Assembly: GCF_019343495.1 (NCBI RefSeq)
Contig: NZ_CP072549.1
Location: 1,798,001 to 1,862,000 of the forward strand
DNA: 64,000 nt
Origin: Acinetobacter lwoffii
GTDB lineage: Bacteria > Pseudomonadota > Gammaproteobacteria > Pseudomonadales > Moraxellaceae
Direction of reading: 5' to 3'
Position 1 is the stretch's first letter; every line of letters begins with the position of its first letter. A model generated the notes under the pieces. It ran no database searches and was not told the origin of the DNA. It was given only the letters and a program-made list of their open reading frames with translations. Shown here one piece after another: positions 46,696-56,884 of this stretch. The translations under genes were made by a program, and so were the position numbers.

Positions 46696-47124
46696 TTAGC
46701 GGCCGTCCCAGTTAGAGGTGGCTGAGAGCCCATTACAATTGTTTACGCCTTTTTCCCAAGAACGCTGTCCTTGTTCATTAAAGCAAATCCAACCATTATC
46801 AGCTTGAATCGTTCCTGATATAGGTTTTGCAATTAGTGTCCAAGTAGAAGCATTCGTCTCTAATGTTAAATCATATAAAGCAGCTCCAGATATAGGTGTT
46901 ACCGCTGCTCCATATATATTTGTAATGTTTGCATTTAAATAATTTCCTTTAGTTACTTTAAATTGCATTAAAGTTTTACCAATAGTGATCATTTCAGCTT
47001 GAGCATCTGTGCGATGAGTACGAACTTTATAATTTTGATATGATGGATAAGCAATTGCAGCCAAAATTCCAATAATTGCAACAACAATCATAAGCTCAAT
47101 TAATGTAAAACCAGTTTTATACAT
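46696..47124 (-). CDS. pilE: Type IV minor pilin PilE-like (second of two)
   Basis: This 142-residue prepilin begins [19 protein letters not shown], with a five-residue leader cut before F by PilD and the conserved Glu5. Its mature domain has two cysteines near the C-terminus (GWICFNE and NNCNG) that should form a loop. The stop of the upstream pilin overlaps its start as TGATG, so the two are translationally coupled. It corresponds to the comE/comF-type pilin genes of A. baylyi needed for natural transformation; which of the two names fits is uncertain. Confidence 0.9.
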   Translation of the reverse strand: MYKTGFTLIELMIVVAIIGILAAIAYPSYQNYKVRTHRTDAQAEMITIGKTLMQFKVTKGNYLNANITNIYGAAVTPISGAALYDLTLETNASTWTLIAKPISGTIQADNGWICFNEQGQRSWEKGVNNCNGLSATSNWDGR

Positions 47125-47657
47125 CACCAATTATCCCCCGCAGAACAAGACGCATAACCCGTTATGGTAGCTTTTTGCTTACAACGCACCCCTGTGCTCG
47201 TAAGTAAAAAATTAAAATTTTGAGGATCTTCACTTACAGCTTTAATAGCCCAACCTTGTCCAGTAGAAGTGCTAGATATTAAAAGTGGGTTACCTGTCAT
47301 GCTATCAACAAGAGATAATGTATATTTGATCGTTGAACTTTCTAATGGCAGTGTCAACAATTGTTTACTAGCATCAAATGAAGATACTTTAGGTGCACTC
47401 GGTGTTGGGTACAAATAGCTTGCATTAAATCCACGATAACTAAAATTTCGAGATTTATGGCGTTCTAACTGTTCAGCTATCTTTTGCATTTCTTGCTGTG
47501 CTTGAGCTGCAACACCCCGACGTACAAAATGTTGATAACTTGGAATGGCGATTGCAGCAAGAATTGCGATGATAACAACTACTACCATCAGTTCAATCAA
47601 GGTAAAACCTTGATTGAACTGATTCAGTTTTAATTTTTTTTTACAAAGCTTAATCAT
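47124..47657 (-). CDS. pilE: Type IV minor pilin PilE-like (first of two)
   Basis: The prepilin has an unusually long leader: read from the ATG at 47657, 17 residues (MIKLCKKK...NQFNQG) precede the F of [19 protein letters not shown] further in-frame ATG at 47687 would lengthen it to 27. I prefer 47657 because it starts four bases after the pilY1 stop. The mature part carries two C-terminal cysteines (VRCKQ and ASCSAG). It is part of the minor-pilin operon and should prime the pilus with PilY1. Confidence 0.88.
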   Translation of the reverse strand: MIKLCKKKLKLNQFNQGFTLIELMVVVVIIAILAAIAIPSYQHFVRRGVAAQAQQEMQKIAEQLERHKSRNFSYRGFNASYLYPTPSAPKVSSFDASKQLLTLPLESSTIKYTLSLVDSMTGNPLLISSTSTGQGWAIKAVSEDPQNFNFLLTSTGVRCKQKATITGYASCSAGDNW

Positions 47658-47661
47658 AGGC

Positions 47662-50600
47662 TTAATCCGCTTTTGCATAACGTTCAAACCAACGATTAGG
47701 GATAAATCTTATAGAACCTCCAGCAGTAATAAACTTATTATCATTATTACAATCATCACCAATACAACCAACACCGATATCAGCTGGATCTGGAACTACT
47801 ATAGATTTTTTACCTGAATCCCCATAAGGTCCCACATTTAAATTTACAATTCCCGCTCCTAAATTGTAAACATAATTAGCATTTTGTGGGCATACACCCG
47901 TTGGTAAACAAAGTCGTTGTGTAAAGCTGTGCCCTTTTACCCCAGCCCCACAAGTTGAGGATGTACCTTTATTCGAAGCATCATATTGAGTAACATATAG
48001 ACTTCCCTCCATAGCAATGAGTGGAGTCAATCCTTTAATAATGCTCGCACCAGCATCCTCTCTATCTTCAAGCGTAGCACTAAATTTCTTCTTAAATGGG
48101 TAGTACCACCCCCCCCATCCTGTAGATGAATTTGCATTTGCACCTAATATAAGATCTTCGGTACTATCACTACGCACTACATTTTCATTATCAATAAATT
48201 TCAATTGGCTAAGCGACGCATTCTCACTATCTTCTGTTGCTAATGTACGAGCACCAATATGCGATTGTGGGGAAAAACTACCATCCGGATGAATATCATA
48301 GTCATAAACAGCATAAACAGCATCATACTGCAGCCCTAAAGAATCTTTTTTTCCTGTAGTGGCAGGAGAATCATCTGTCGCTAATAAAGGCGAACTTTTA
48401 TTTCCAGAAACAAAACTAACAACAACAATATTCGCACCTTCTTTTTTACCAGCACTATGGTGTGCTGTAAAAACAGGTGACATATAAAATCTAGGGCTGG
48501 TACCGTTAGTTTGGTGTAAATCTAAAATTTGAGTAACTTGAGATGAAAAATTCGTAGCATCTCCATCATTTTGAAAATCTACTCGGAATGCTTGACCAGC
48601 CAAATCACCAAAGTAAATATGATCAACGATACCATCATTATTTCGATCAATCGTTTTGATGTCACTAGCTACACTGTATTTTAAATTTGTATTCTTTGAA
48701 TGTTGCACCCCTTCGTCTGCAGATTCATCTGAAGAGTCCGCATACCAAAGTAGGTCGCCATTGTCAGCATCAAACATATAAACGCCAGAGCCTTTTTTGT
48801 TATCTTGTTCATAATTATAGTGCTCATAACCCGCATAACCGGTACGAATGTCATCAGCATATAAACCATCACCATGATCACCACCCGCATCGTAACCACC
48901 ACCAACAAACATCACGAGTTTACGTTGCCCTTTCCAGTTCACATAATCCAGTTTAGGTTTAGACCAGCTTTGCGCCATATTTTCAATGGCCTTAAAAGCT
49001 TTTCCACTTGCATTAGCTTTCGAATACACTTTCCCTGTCGTTGGATCAATATGGAATTTCAGTTTTGGACTAGCTAAATCTGTTAAGTCAAGAGAATAAT
49101 AACTACGCCCCCCCATGCGTAAACCGCCATAGACCCATTGTTTTCCATTCAGATTTTCAACATCATCTTTAGAGCCACCAATAACATTACGTACAGCTCG
49201 ATTTACCGTTAGAGTACCATCGGATTTAGTCACATAAACTGTATGAGCTGTCCACTCTCCATCAATTCCGTAATACAAAGCATCCTTACCACCAGTAAGA
49301 TTACCCGCATTCGCTCTAAAAGTTTCAGCTTGCTTTTCAATCATCTCTTTTGGAACAAAGCTAAACTCTTCAATACCAGTTACAGCATCTACAACGCTCA
49401 ATAAGCCTTGAGTTGTACCAAACATGACATAATCTTTTCGGTCAACAGAGCTAATTTCTACCTTTTGGGTTATAGCATTTCGTGTTGCGACAGCCTTGCC
49501 CTCTTGGGTCAATAAAACTGGCAATGAATGATAAACACTACCCATTTGTCGAATACTGGCTATTGCACTTGTAAGATCCAGACCCTCAGTTGCAGTTTCT
49601 GTACTAATATTATAGCCAAGTAATGTCATCAAACCTCTAACTCGTGCTGCATTATCAGTTTTGGTTTTAGTATCCGTTGTGTAGGTATAATCGATGCGAT
49701 TTAAATCAAAACTTTGCCCAATTCGTTCATCTTCGGCTTTAGAACCATCATAATCATAATTCGTTAACAATTTCCGTCCTGCAGTCGTTATAGAATCACC
49801 ATTATTATCTGTCGTTGTCTTAATGCCTAAAGCCAACTGGCTTAGTGCACCGCCTTTCGAAAACACAGGTGCATTTTTAGGATAGGTAATACCTGATTTT
49901 GCCCACTGATCTGGTAAATCCTGTAATTTACTTTTTAAGACAACAGTTTGACTCGCACTACCATCTTCATCAGCATAAACTCCCCCTTTCACCACAAAAT
50001 ATTTTTTTAAGTTACCAAACCATAATTGAATACTATCACTTGACTTAACTTTTGGTTCAAACTGTGGGAAATAAGCATATTTTTGAATAATTTCAGGGTT
50101 TAATGCATCCATAGGTACTGTAGATGATCCAGTGCTGATACTTGGAATTTCTCCACCTGATTTATCTACAAAATCAGCTATGCTGGTTGCAACATCTTTT
50201 GCATTTGAACCTGAGTACCAGCCACCTTTCCCACGTATGCCCCATTTTGCAGCTTGTTTGATATCATCACTAATATTCGTCAAAGCATCAACACCCGCTT
50301 CAGTTTGGACAGATGAAGGGATTGTATTAAAGTCACTTCCAAAACCAACCACAGCTGTTTTAAAACTTATATTTGCGGGGTTCTTAGTAGAGTCAAGAAG
50401 AGCTGATGCTAGATTTAAAGTACAATTCCAACCAGCCTCACTATCAGTACATTCAAAACCTGCACTTTTATCTCCCAATGCTTTACGTATTAGACCCGAA
50501 GTACCATTACCATAGTTTGGTCTACCATCTGTCAGTACATATACCCCTTGTCCACTACATTTTTTCTGATCATCGGTATAGCTAATTTGTCTGGAGATTG

Positions 50601-51579
50601 TAGTGGGTGCTGCATAAGCTGTTTTACCAGTATTTTTTGTAAGGTCACTAGAATAGCCAAAACCACTATAAGCATTATTTGCAGTATAAACATTACCAGG
50701 ATACCCACCAACAGTCTTGCTAGCGCCTCGAGTAAATCCACTAGGTACTGACCCATAATATACCTGCCCCCAAGTTAAACAAGTACCTGTTCCAGACATA
50801 CTCAAACATTCTGAATAAATATTTCGCCTATCATAAACCCCTCCAAAATACCACTCACCACCAGTTATTTGTGTTGTTTTACCCATCAAATATGCAACTA
50901 CTTCAGCATAAGAACGAGTTGTTGGTGTATTGGTTTGACCACGAAGTTTTTTAACTTCCTCTATTAGAATTTCACGTTGTGTTTTTGAAGTACCTGATAC
51001 AGTTTCGTTCAATGCTCGAGCTGGAACCTTAACTGCCCCAGCCTCGTGGTAAGTCGTTGTATATGCACCTAAAGTAGAGAGTCCAATGACCAGATCATCA
51101 TCTAATTTTTTTACTCCTTTAGCCGTATCACCCTCTAAAACCGCTAACATCCCTTGTCTTAACCTTGAAATACGGTCATAACATTTATATTCACTCCCAG
51201 ACTTGTTACAATCTTTAATTATCTGGTTTGTGATTTCGTTACCTGAAGCAACACAATATTCACCATCTGTAGTATTTCCTTCAAAAGTAGCATTTCCCCT
51301 ACGGTCTTTAGTACAGATATTTCCATAGTCCTGTTCAATAGAACGTGTATCCATTGAACCAGAGATATCAAGCAAAAACATAATTGTTGTTGCTCCTTGC
51401 GAACTATTCCCAGGAACATAAATTTCTAAATCAGCTGCAAAAGCAGGGATACTGACACAAACTAAAGATGTAATTGCAGCAGCAATTGTACCAACCTTAA
51501 ATTGATTTAGCCCTTTTTTAAATTGCACTTTTTGCTCGAGTGCATCTAGGTCAGATTTTTTCATTTCATACTTTTTCAT
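47662..51579 (-). CDS. pilY1: Type IV pilus tip adhesin/priming protein PilY1 (ComC-like)
   Basis: PilY1 sits at the pilus tip, helps start pilus assembly and acts as a mechanosensor and adhesin. The 1305-residue protein has a signal peptide with an unusually long positively charged n-region (cleavage near PAFA-AD, residue 48), a von Willebrand A domain with the metal-binding motif DISGSMD (residues 71-77), and a C-terminal beta-propeller with the calcium loop DRNNDGIVD near residue 980. It matches ComC of A. baylyi in position. Many cysteines occur in the variable N-terminal part, including CxC clusters within the first 400 residues. Confidence 0.93.
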   Translation of the reverse strand: MKKYEMKKSDLDALEQKVQFKKGLNQFKVGTIAAAITSLVCVSIPAFAADLEIYVPGNSSQGATTIMFLLDISGSMDTRSIEQDYGNICTKDRRGNATFEGNTTDGEYCVASGNEITNQIIKDCNKSGSEYKCYDRISRLRQGMLAVLEGDTAKGVKKLDDDLVIGLSTLGAYTTTYHEAGAVKVPARALNETVSGTSKTQREILIEEVKKLRGQTNTPTTRSYAEVVAYLMGKTTQITGGEWYFGGVYDRRNIYSECLSMSGTGTCLTWGQVYYGSVPSGFTRGASKTVGGYPGNVYTANNAYSGFGYSSDLTKNTGKTAYAAPTTISRQISYTDDQKKCSGQGVYVLTDGRPNYGNGTSGLIRKALGDKSAGFECTDSEAGWNCTLNLASALLDSTKNPANISFKTAVVGFGSDFNTIPSSVQTEAGVDALTNISDDIKQAAKWGIRGKGGWYSGSNAKDVATSIADFVDKSGGEIPSISTGSSTVPMDALNPEIIQKYAYFPQFEPKVKSSDSIQLWFGNLKKYFVVKGGVYADEDGSASQTVVLKSKLQDLPDQWAKSGITYPKNAPVFSKGGALSQLALGIKTTTDNNGDSITTAGRKLLTNYDYDGSKAEDERIGQSFDLNRIDYTYTTDTKTKTDNAARVRGLMTLLGYNISTETATEGLDLTSAIASIRQMGSVYHSLPVLLTQEGKAVATRNAITQKVEISSVDRKDYVMFGTTQGLLSVVDAVTGIEEFSFVPKEMIEKQAETFRANAGNLTGGKDALYYGIDGEWTAHTVYVTKSDGTLTVNRAVRNVIGGSKDDVENLNGKQWVYGGLRMGGRSYYSLDLTDLASPKLKFHIDPTTGKVYSKANASGKAFKAIENMAQSWSKPKLDYVNWKGQRKLVMFVGGGYDAGGDHGDGLYADDIRTGYAGYEHYNYEQDNKKGSGVYMFDADNGDLLWYADSSDESADEGVQHSKNTNLKYSVASDIKTIDRNNDGIVDHIYFGDLAGQAFRVDFQNDGDATNFSSQVTQILDLHQTNGTSPRFYMSPVFTAHHSAGKKEGANIVVVSFVSGNKSSPLLATDDSPATTGKKDSLGLQYDAVYAVYDYDIHPDGSFSPQSHIGARTLATEDSENASLSQLKFIDNENVVRSDSTEDLILGANANSSTGWGGWYYPFKKKFSATLEDREDAGASIIKGLTPLIAMEGSLYVTQYDASNKGTSSTCGAGVKGHSFTQRLCLPTGVCPQNANYVYNLGAGIVNLNVGPYGDSGKKSIVVPDPADIGVGCIGDDCNNDNKFITAGGSIRFIPNRWFERYAKAD

Positions 51580-51593
51580 GATTTATTCTCCCA

Positions 51594-52346
51594 TTACGAT
51601 GCACGAACAGGCTTCATGGTATATTCCATTTCCTGCGTACTATATGGAACATTTTTAGAAGATAAACAGTCTGTTACTGTCTCATTATCAATTACATCAT
51701 CCACAAAACTTGTGAAGCTTTTCAGGCATGTATTAATTTCTGTCTTTGAACTCTCGCTCAGATTTGGAAGAATTGATGTTGCTGTAATTACAACTTTCTG
51801 GATACCGGTACTTTTCGAGCTTTCCTTGTCATCGCCTTCCATCATGTGCTCCCAATCTCGACTATTTTCAGCTGCGCGTACTGTCACTTGAGTTAAAACT
51901 GCATTTCGACCACTTATAAAATCAGTCAAGCGATCCAACTTACAAAATCCATTTGTACCCATATCACTATTCTTAATTAAAGAGCCTTCCCAATAAACAA
52001 CACTGGCTAACCGGCTGCCTTCAAAATTATCCGCGGTTTCCCCTCGTATACAAAAGACTAGTTCTTTCCCTTTGTTTTCAGGTCTTAACGTGTAATTCAA
52101 CATCCCGTCACCAATTCGCATATTGGCTAAAGACAAATCATCATCAGTTTTATTTTCTATGGTCACAAACACTGCATCACTAGTCTGCTTAAGCAATGCT
52201 TGTGCTTGTGCATTCGTAGAGATTTTCAAGGAAGTAATGCTTCCCCGTATAGCCCAAGTTCCAATTAATGTAATTAATACAAGCATGATTAAAACAACGA
52301 TTAATACTGAACCTTGTTGTGACCATTTGAGATTATTAGCTTTCAT
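51594..52346 (-). CDS. pilX: Type IV pilus assembly protein PilX
   Basis: PilX is a minor pilin of the priming complex. The 250-residue protein has a short leader (MKANNLKWSQQG) followed by SVLIVVLIMLVLITLIGTWAI, a membrane helix that lacks the usual FTLIE form and starts with S, as PilX proteins do. The mature part holds four cysteines (FCIR, GFCKL, NTCLK, TDCLS). It lies between pilW and pilY1 with a 9-base gap upstream. Confidence 0.9.
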   Translation of the reverse strand: MKANNLKWSQQGSVLIVVLIMLVLITLIGTWAIRGSITSLKISTNAQAQALLKQTSDAVFVTIENKTDDDLSLANMRIGDGMLNYTLRPENKGKELVFCIRGETADNFEGSRLASVVYWEGSLIKNSDMGTNGFCKLDRLTDFISGRNAVLTQVTVRAAENSRDWEHMMEGDDKESSKSTGIQKVVITATSILPNLSESSKTEINTCLKSFTSFVDDVIDNETVTDCLSSKNVPYSTQEMEYTMKPVRAS

Positions 52347-52355
52347 ATCTTATCC

Positions 52356-53360
52356 TCACTCAATCCCAAAACCATTTCTAAGAGCGATGGTTTGAGTAAC
52401 GACTGTCCTAAAATACAAAGCGTTTCGATCATCTTCGGACAATTTAGAATTTACATTTAAAACATTAAATTTATCTTCGTTATCAAAGAATTTATTATTA
52501 TTCACACTGTCCGTAGAACGGACCAACAATCCAATTTGCACCGAGACAATTTGTGGTTTTTCACCTGTAAGGGCTCGATACTCTTCAATATTCATATAGC
52601 TAAAGCAGTCAAGTTTAGAGTCTGCCTCAATTCCAGATATCACCTCTTTATCTTCAGCATCCTTAATGGTGGTCGTAATGGCAGAACAACTATCATTTGC
52701 ACCATCATAAGCAACACCTAAACGCACACTAAAGTGATCAACTCGTGGAATAATTATTTCTCCATTACCAGCTAAACCACTTAAAGACGTATTTGTTTTT
52801 GCTGACTCTTCAGTGTAACGTGTAGCTTTGCAAGCAAATGCAAGTGGTTCGTTTGGATCATTGCGGTTTGTATCTTTTCTTAAAAAATAACGTTCTACAA
52901 CGTAATCACTTACGGTAAGTCCTGTGCCTTCGCAGTCAAATTGATTTGGGGTATTCACTTTATATTGAATCACCAATTGATCACTGTTTTGATCTTTTAG
53001 ATTTGATTCACCTATTGCGCCGCGGGTCAAAAAGTCTTCATTTATTTCAAAATCCAGACTCCCATCTGCACCTATATTATTTGAAATATTATTTGCACTT
53101 AGAACAACCCCACCATATAAAACTTTGTCATTTATATAAGGTTGAGATGAATTTAAATTTGCCAGTCGAATCGAATCCACAACTGACCCCAAACCAAAAA
53201 TTGAAGAATTTTGTAAATTCATCATAGCTTGCTGCACAGCCACACTACGCTGACTAGTTAAAAACAATTGAACAGCTATCGCACTCACCAGTAAACCTAA
53301 AACAAGTGCAATCATTAACTCAATTAGCGTAAAACCACCTTGTTTAGTAGAAGTTCTCAT
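52356..53360 (-). CDS. pilW: Type IV pilus assembly protein PilW (ComB-like)
   Basis: The 334-residue prepilin starts [22 protein letters not shown] and matches the PilW family, named ComB in A. baylyi. The stop of pilV overlaps its start as TAATG, which fixes the start at 53360 rather than 53384. The central and C-terminal regions have paired cysteines and the PRVDHFSVRLG segment typical of PilW. It belongs to the core minor-pilin complex with PilV, PilX and PilE. Confidence 0.92.
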   Translation of the reverse strand: MRTSTKQGGFTLIELMIALVLGLLVSAIAVQLFLTSQRSVAVQQAMMNLQNSSIFGLGSVVDSIRLANLNSSQPYINDKVLYGGVVLSANNISNNIGADGSLDFEINEDFLTRGAIGESNLKDQNSDQLVIQYKVNTPNQFDCEGTGLTVSDYVVERYFLRKDTNRNDPNEPLAFACKATRYTEESAKTNTSLSGLAGNGEIIIPRVDHFSVRLGVAYDGANDSCSAITTTIKDAEDKEVISGIEADSKLDCFSYMNIEEYRALTGEKPQIVSVQIGLLVRSTDSVNNNKFFDNEDKFNVLNVNSKLSEDDRNALYFRTVVTQTIALRNGFGIE

Positions 53361-53884
53361 TAAAATGCCTCCATCACTAAACATTTGGAATCAACCACAT
53401 ATGTGCCCGTACTTGAATCAATACAATTACTTAAATCATCACTAGTAATCTTAGTTTTTCCCCAAGCAATATAAATACAATTCAAACTACTTTTCACACA
53501 GTCAGCAACAATAATTGATTGACCACTCTGAGATGTCTTTTCTAATATTTCCTTTGCATCGAATTGCGCCATAGCAGTTGAGTTGCACTTTGGAATCGCC
53601 AGCATTTTAGGGGTAGAAATATCATTAGCACCCAAACATGTGTCATTAGTAGCTTTATTATTAATTGCTGATTTATATTCAGACAAAGCTGTACGATTTA
53701 TTCGTATTCGCTCAGCTAAGTCCCGTGCAACATTCATCGCAACAGTGTTTTCTGTTGCTTCCTGAGCTGCGTCCATTGCTCTAAATTGAAGAGCCGCAAA
53801 TCCTAAAACACCAATGGCAAGTATCAATAAGGCTACTAAGACCTCCATTAAACCTACGCCCTTTTGTGCGGACTTATTCATCAT
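53360..53884 (-). CDS. pilV: Type IV pilus modification/minor pilin PilV
   Basis: The 174-residue prepilin has the leader MMNKSAQKG followed by VGLMEVLVALLILAIGVLGFAALQ, the PilV variant in which the F is replaced by V and Glu5 is kept. AGGAA lies before the ATG at 53884; a TTG two codons earlier is less likely. The fimT stop overlaps this start. Cysteines in DTCLG, PKCNS, ADCVK, NCIYI and SKCLV suggest disulfides. Confidence 0.92.
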   Translation of the reverse strand: MMNKSAQKGVGLMEVLVALLILAIGVLGFAALQFRAMDAAQEATENTVAMNVARDLAERIRINRTALSEYKSAINNKATNDTCLGANDISTPKMLAIPKCNSTAMAQFDAKEILEKTSQSGQSIIVADCVKSSLNCIYIAWGKTKITSDDLSNCIDSSTGTYVVDSKCLVMEAF

Positions 53885-54441
53885 GAGCAAGTTCCTGTAG
53901 TTATTGCATCAACTGTTCCAACTTTTGATACATGGATTGTTCGACTTTCACCAATTTTCTTATTACATAAAGTAAATTCTAATGGTACAGCTTGAGGAAT
54001 TTTCCGTGGATTCTCGTCTGGCTTTGTATCACAAAGCGTTGGTGAGATTGGTGGTGTAGGATTACAAACTGGATTATCAACCAACTTTTCCCTTTGCTTT
54101 GCAGTACCTAGCCCTGAAAATATGACATCTATAGGATCACTTGTAAGTTGTATTGCTTCATTTGGTGAAACCCAATAAAGTTCTGTAGAAGTATTTTGGG
54201 GGCAGTTTGGTTTACCTGCTCCATCACTAGGACACTCCAACTTAAGAGTAATAGGTTTTCTTAATACAATTGCTTGCCCTCGAGTCTCACCAAATAGCAA
54301 AGCAAATTCTTTCGTTGTCAAATCCAATTGTTTACGAGCAACTAAATTCCCAAACGAAGGAGCAGCCATCGTCGCAATAATCGCCACCACAGCAATCGTC
54401 ACCATTAACTCAATTAAGGTAAACCCCTGAATTTTACGCAT
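53881..54441 (-). CDS. fimT: GspH/FimT-family minor pseudopilin
   Basis: The first gene of the minor-pilin operon encodes a 186-residue prepilin with the short leader MRKIQG and [17 protein letters not shown]. The GspH/FimT domain follows, with ALLFGETRGQAIVLRKPITL characteristic of it. FimT proteins bind DNA and support transformation in related bacteria. An ATGA-type overlap couples it with pilV. The gene lies 160 bases from ispH, beyond the ispH terminator. Confidence 0.92.
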   Translation of the reverse strand: MRKIQGFTLIELMVTIAVVAIIATMAAPSFGNLVARKQLDLTTKEFALLFGETRGQAIVLRKPITLKLECPSDGAGKPNCPQNTSTELYWVSPNEAIQLTSDPIDVIFSGLGTAKQREKLVDNPVCNPTPPISPTLCDTKPDENPRKIPQAVPLEFTLCNKKIGESRTIHVSKVGTVDAITTGTCS

Positions 54442-54527
54442 ATTCCCCCCTCCCCTAGGCCTTAGACTGACCCATGTAAACTATTACTTATTAAAATTAC
54501 AAAAACTACACACAACAGATAAAAGGT

Positions 54528-54566
54528 ATAAAAAAACAGATAATTGCCAAAAAGCAATTATCTGTC
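54528..54566 (-). terminator. Terminator after ispH
   Basis: ACAGATAATTGC and GCAATTATCTGT are exact 12-base inverted arms; on the minus strand a run of T's follows. It separates ispH from the minor-pilin operon. Confidence 0.88.
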
Positions 54567-54604
54567 AATTCATAAAAAATTCAGAATGTTAAATGCTTAA
54601 CACT

Positions 54605-55555
54605 TTAGGCTTGAGTTACCGGAATACGTAACTCTTTAGGTAAACTAAAGGTAATATTTTCTTCTCGGCCATCCAACTCTTTGGGCGCTTGTGCACCCCA
54701 ATCCTGTAAACGCTGAATGACCTGCTTAATTAAAATTTCCGGTGCAGAGGCTCCTGCAGTTACCCCAATCTGGGCATTTTCTGCAAACCACTCCTGTTTG
54801 AGTTGATCAGCATTATCCACCAGATAAGCAGCTTTCCCCATACGTTCAGCCAGTTCACGCAAACGGTTTGAATTAGAGGAATTGGGTGAACCCACAACAA
54901 GTACCACATCACAACGTTCTGCCAAGTCACGCACTGCATCCTGACGGTTCTGCGTAGCATAACAAATATCGTCTTTACGTGGACCTTGAATTAGCGGGAA
55001 TTTTTGACGCAAGGCATCAATCACTTTCGCCGTATCGTCAATCGATAAGGTCGTTTGCGTGACAAAGGCAACTTTTTCAGGATTTCGCACAGTTAAAGCA
55101 GCAACGTCTTCTTCATCTTCAACCAGATAAATCTCACCACCATTTTTCTTGTCATATTGCCCCATGGTGCCTTCAACTTCTGGATGGCCTTCATGACCAA
55201 TCAGAATGGCCTCTACACCTTCACGGGCATATTTAGTCACTTCGATATGCACCTTGGTCACCAACGGACAGGTCGCATCGAAGACTTTTAAACCACGACG
55301 CTCAGCTTCAAGCTGTACCGCTTTCGAAACCCCATGTGCGCTAAAAATCACAATATTGTTGTCAGGGACTTCATCGAGTTCATCAACAAAAATTGCACCG
55401 CGCTGGCGTAAGTCATCTACGACAAATTTGTTGTGCACCACTTCATGACGCACATAAATCGGTGGGTTAAAGCATTCTAGGGCACGGTTCACGATCGCAA
55501 TGGCACGATCTACACCAGCACAAAAACCACGCGGATTGGCTAAAACAATTTCCAT
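54605..55555 (-). CDS. ispH: 4-hydroxy-3-methylbut-2-enyl diphosphate reductase
   Basis: IspH is the last enzyme of the MEP pathway and makes IPP and DMAPP using a [4Fe-4S] cluster. The 316-residue product begins [19 protein letters not shown]; three cluster cysteines are seen in GFCAGV, DATCPLV and [11 protein letters not shown]. Catalytic E in the [18 protein letters not shown] segment ([12 protein letters not shown]) is present. I chose the ATG at 55555 because GAGGA lies five bases ahead; the longer frame from 55573 would include that site. Confidence 0.97.
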   Translation of the reverse strand: MEIVLANPRGFCAGVDRAIAIVNRALECFNPPIYVRHEVVHNKFVVDDLRQRGAIFVDELDEVPDNNIVIFSAHGVSKAVQLEAERRGLKVFDATCPLVTKVHIEVTKYAREGVEAILIGHEGHPEVEGTMGQYDKKNGGEIYLVEDEEDVAALTVRNPEKVAFVTQTTLSIDDTAKVIDALRQKFPLIQGPRKDDICYATQNRQDAVRDLAERCDVVLVVGSPNSSNSNRLRELAERMGKAAYLVDNADQLKQEWFAENAQIGVTAGASAPEILIKQVIQRLQDWGAQAPKELDGREENITFSLPKELRIPVTQA

Positions 55556-55689
55556 AGAATCCTCAATACTCACACCATTTTTAGCGGTTCAATTGAAATA
55601 AATGTAAAACAATCGACGTACAACTATTTAGTTTAAAGTCGCTCTACTCTAAAATAGAGAAGATATTTTATCATATCAGGAAAAATATC

Positions 55690-56313
55690 ATGTCGGGTCT
55701 CTTGTTTGTCGTTTCTGCTGCGTCTGGAACAGGCAAAACATCCCTCGTTAAAGCATTACTTGAACGTGTCAACAATCTTCATGTTTCTGTTTCTCATACG
55801 ACACGCGGTCAACGACCTGGCGAACTCGATGGTGTGCATTACCACTTCTCTACCAAAGAAGATTTTCTCAATCTGGTCAATGAAGGTGGCTTTATTGAAT
55901 ATGCTGAAGTCTTTGGTAACTATTATGGTACTGCGCAAGCGACTGTAAAAGAACAACTGGCTAAAGGTCATGATGTCCTGCTCGAGATTGACTGGCAGGG
56001 TGCACAGCAGGTCCGTCGCTTATTTCCTGAATCAAAACAAATCTTTATTCTGCCACCAAGCCAGTTTGACCTGCGTGAACGCCTGTCTAACCGCGGCACC
56101 GACACGGTGGATGTGATCGAACATCGTCTCAGCTGCGCGGTAGAAGATATGCAACAATATAGCAACTTTGACTATATTATTATCAATGACGACTTTAATA
56201 AAGCACTGCATGACCTGGAAGCGGTGATTATCGCCAATCGTTTGGTCTTGTCTCAGCAAGCCAACCGTCATGAAAAACTAATTCAGAAACTGATAACGCC
56301 GACTGAGCAGTGA
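55690..56313 (+). CDS. gmk: Guanylate kinase
   Basis: Gmk phosphorylates GMP to GDP with ATP. The 207-residue protein has the P-loop SAASGTGKTSLVKAL, the GMP-binding VSHTTRGQRPGE and DGVHYHF segments and the lid LPPSQFDLRERLSNRG. It is divergent from ispH and the first gene of the gmk-rpoZ-spoT-ridA series on the plus strand. Confidence 0.97.
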   Translation: MSGLLFVVSAASGTGKTSLVKALLERVNNLHVSVSHTTRGQRPGELDGVHYHFSTKEDFLNLVNEGGFIEYAEVFGNYYGTAQATVKEQLAKGHDVLLEIDWQGAQQVRRLFPESKQIFILPPSQFDLRERLSNRGTDTVDVIEHRLSCAVEDMQQYSNFDYIIINDDFNKALHDLEAVIIANRLVLSQQANRHEKLIQKLITPTEQ

Positions 56314-56389
56314 TTAAAACTTGAGTCTATAGACAAAGCCTTTTATACTGTGCAGTCTGTTAAAATTTATTATTCAAACGAGAATTCTT

Positions 56390-56671
56390 ATGGCACGCGT
56401 CACCGTTGAAGATTGTTTAGACCATGTAGACAACCGCTTTGAGCTTGTACTAGTGGCAAGCAAGCGCGCGCGTCAATTGGCACGTCAAGGTATTGAACCA
56501 ACTGTAGAATGGGACAATGATAAACCGACTGTTGTTGCTTTACGTGAAATCGCTTCAGGTCATGTATCAAAAGACATTTTGAAACAACGTGATCAAGACT
56601 ATCAAACATCAAGTCTGGATCTTGCACTTTCTGCAAATAATCTAAACTTAGACGGTTTTTCTTTCCAATAA
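56390..56671 (+). CDS. rpoZ: RNA polymerase omega subunit
   Basis: Omega binds beta-prime and supports RNA polymerase assembly; with DksA it forms ppGpp-binding sites. The 93-residue protein begins [30 protein letters not shown] (family signature, read in two parts) and is followed by a strong terminator. It is closely linked to gmk and spoT, as in most gammaproteobacteria. Confidence 0.97.
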   Translation: MARVTVEDCLDHVDNRFELVLVASKRARQLARQGIEPTVEWDNDKPTVVALREIASGHVSKDILKQRDQDYQTSSLDLALSANNLNLDGFSFQ

Positions 56672-56683
56672 GAGATCGTCACT

Positions 56684-56718
56684 CAAAAAGCCTAGTTCTA
56701 AACTAGGCTTTTTTTGTT
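56684..56718 (+). terminator. Terminator after rpoZ
   Basis: AAAAAGCCTAGTT and AACTAGGCTTTTTT form a nine-base-pair stem with a CTA loop and a T-run. spoT therefore needs its own promoter in the 170 bases that follow. Confidence 0.9.
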
Positions 56719-56884
56719 ATGTGACTTTTATATTTATGCCAGAACGGTTATAACATAAGGGGTAGCTATCAAGTTTGTATGGGTTTTTTGCTCTATAGCG
56801 CCAATAACCATCAAGCCACGAAATTTACATTTCTAGAATGCTTTCATGTTTTATTTGTAAGAATTTCAGTTTTAAAGGTGTTTT

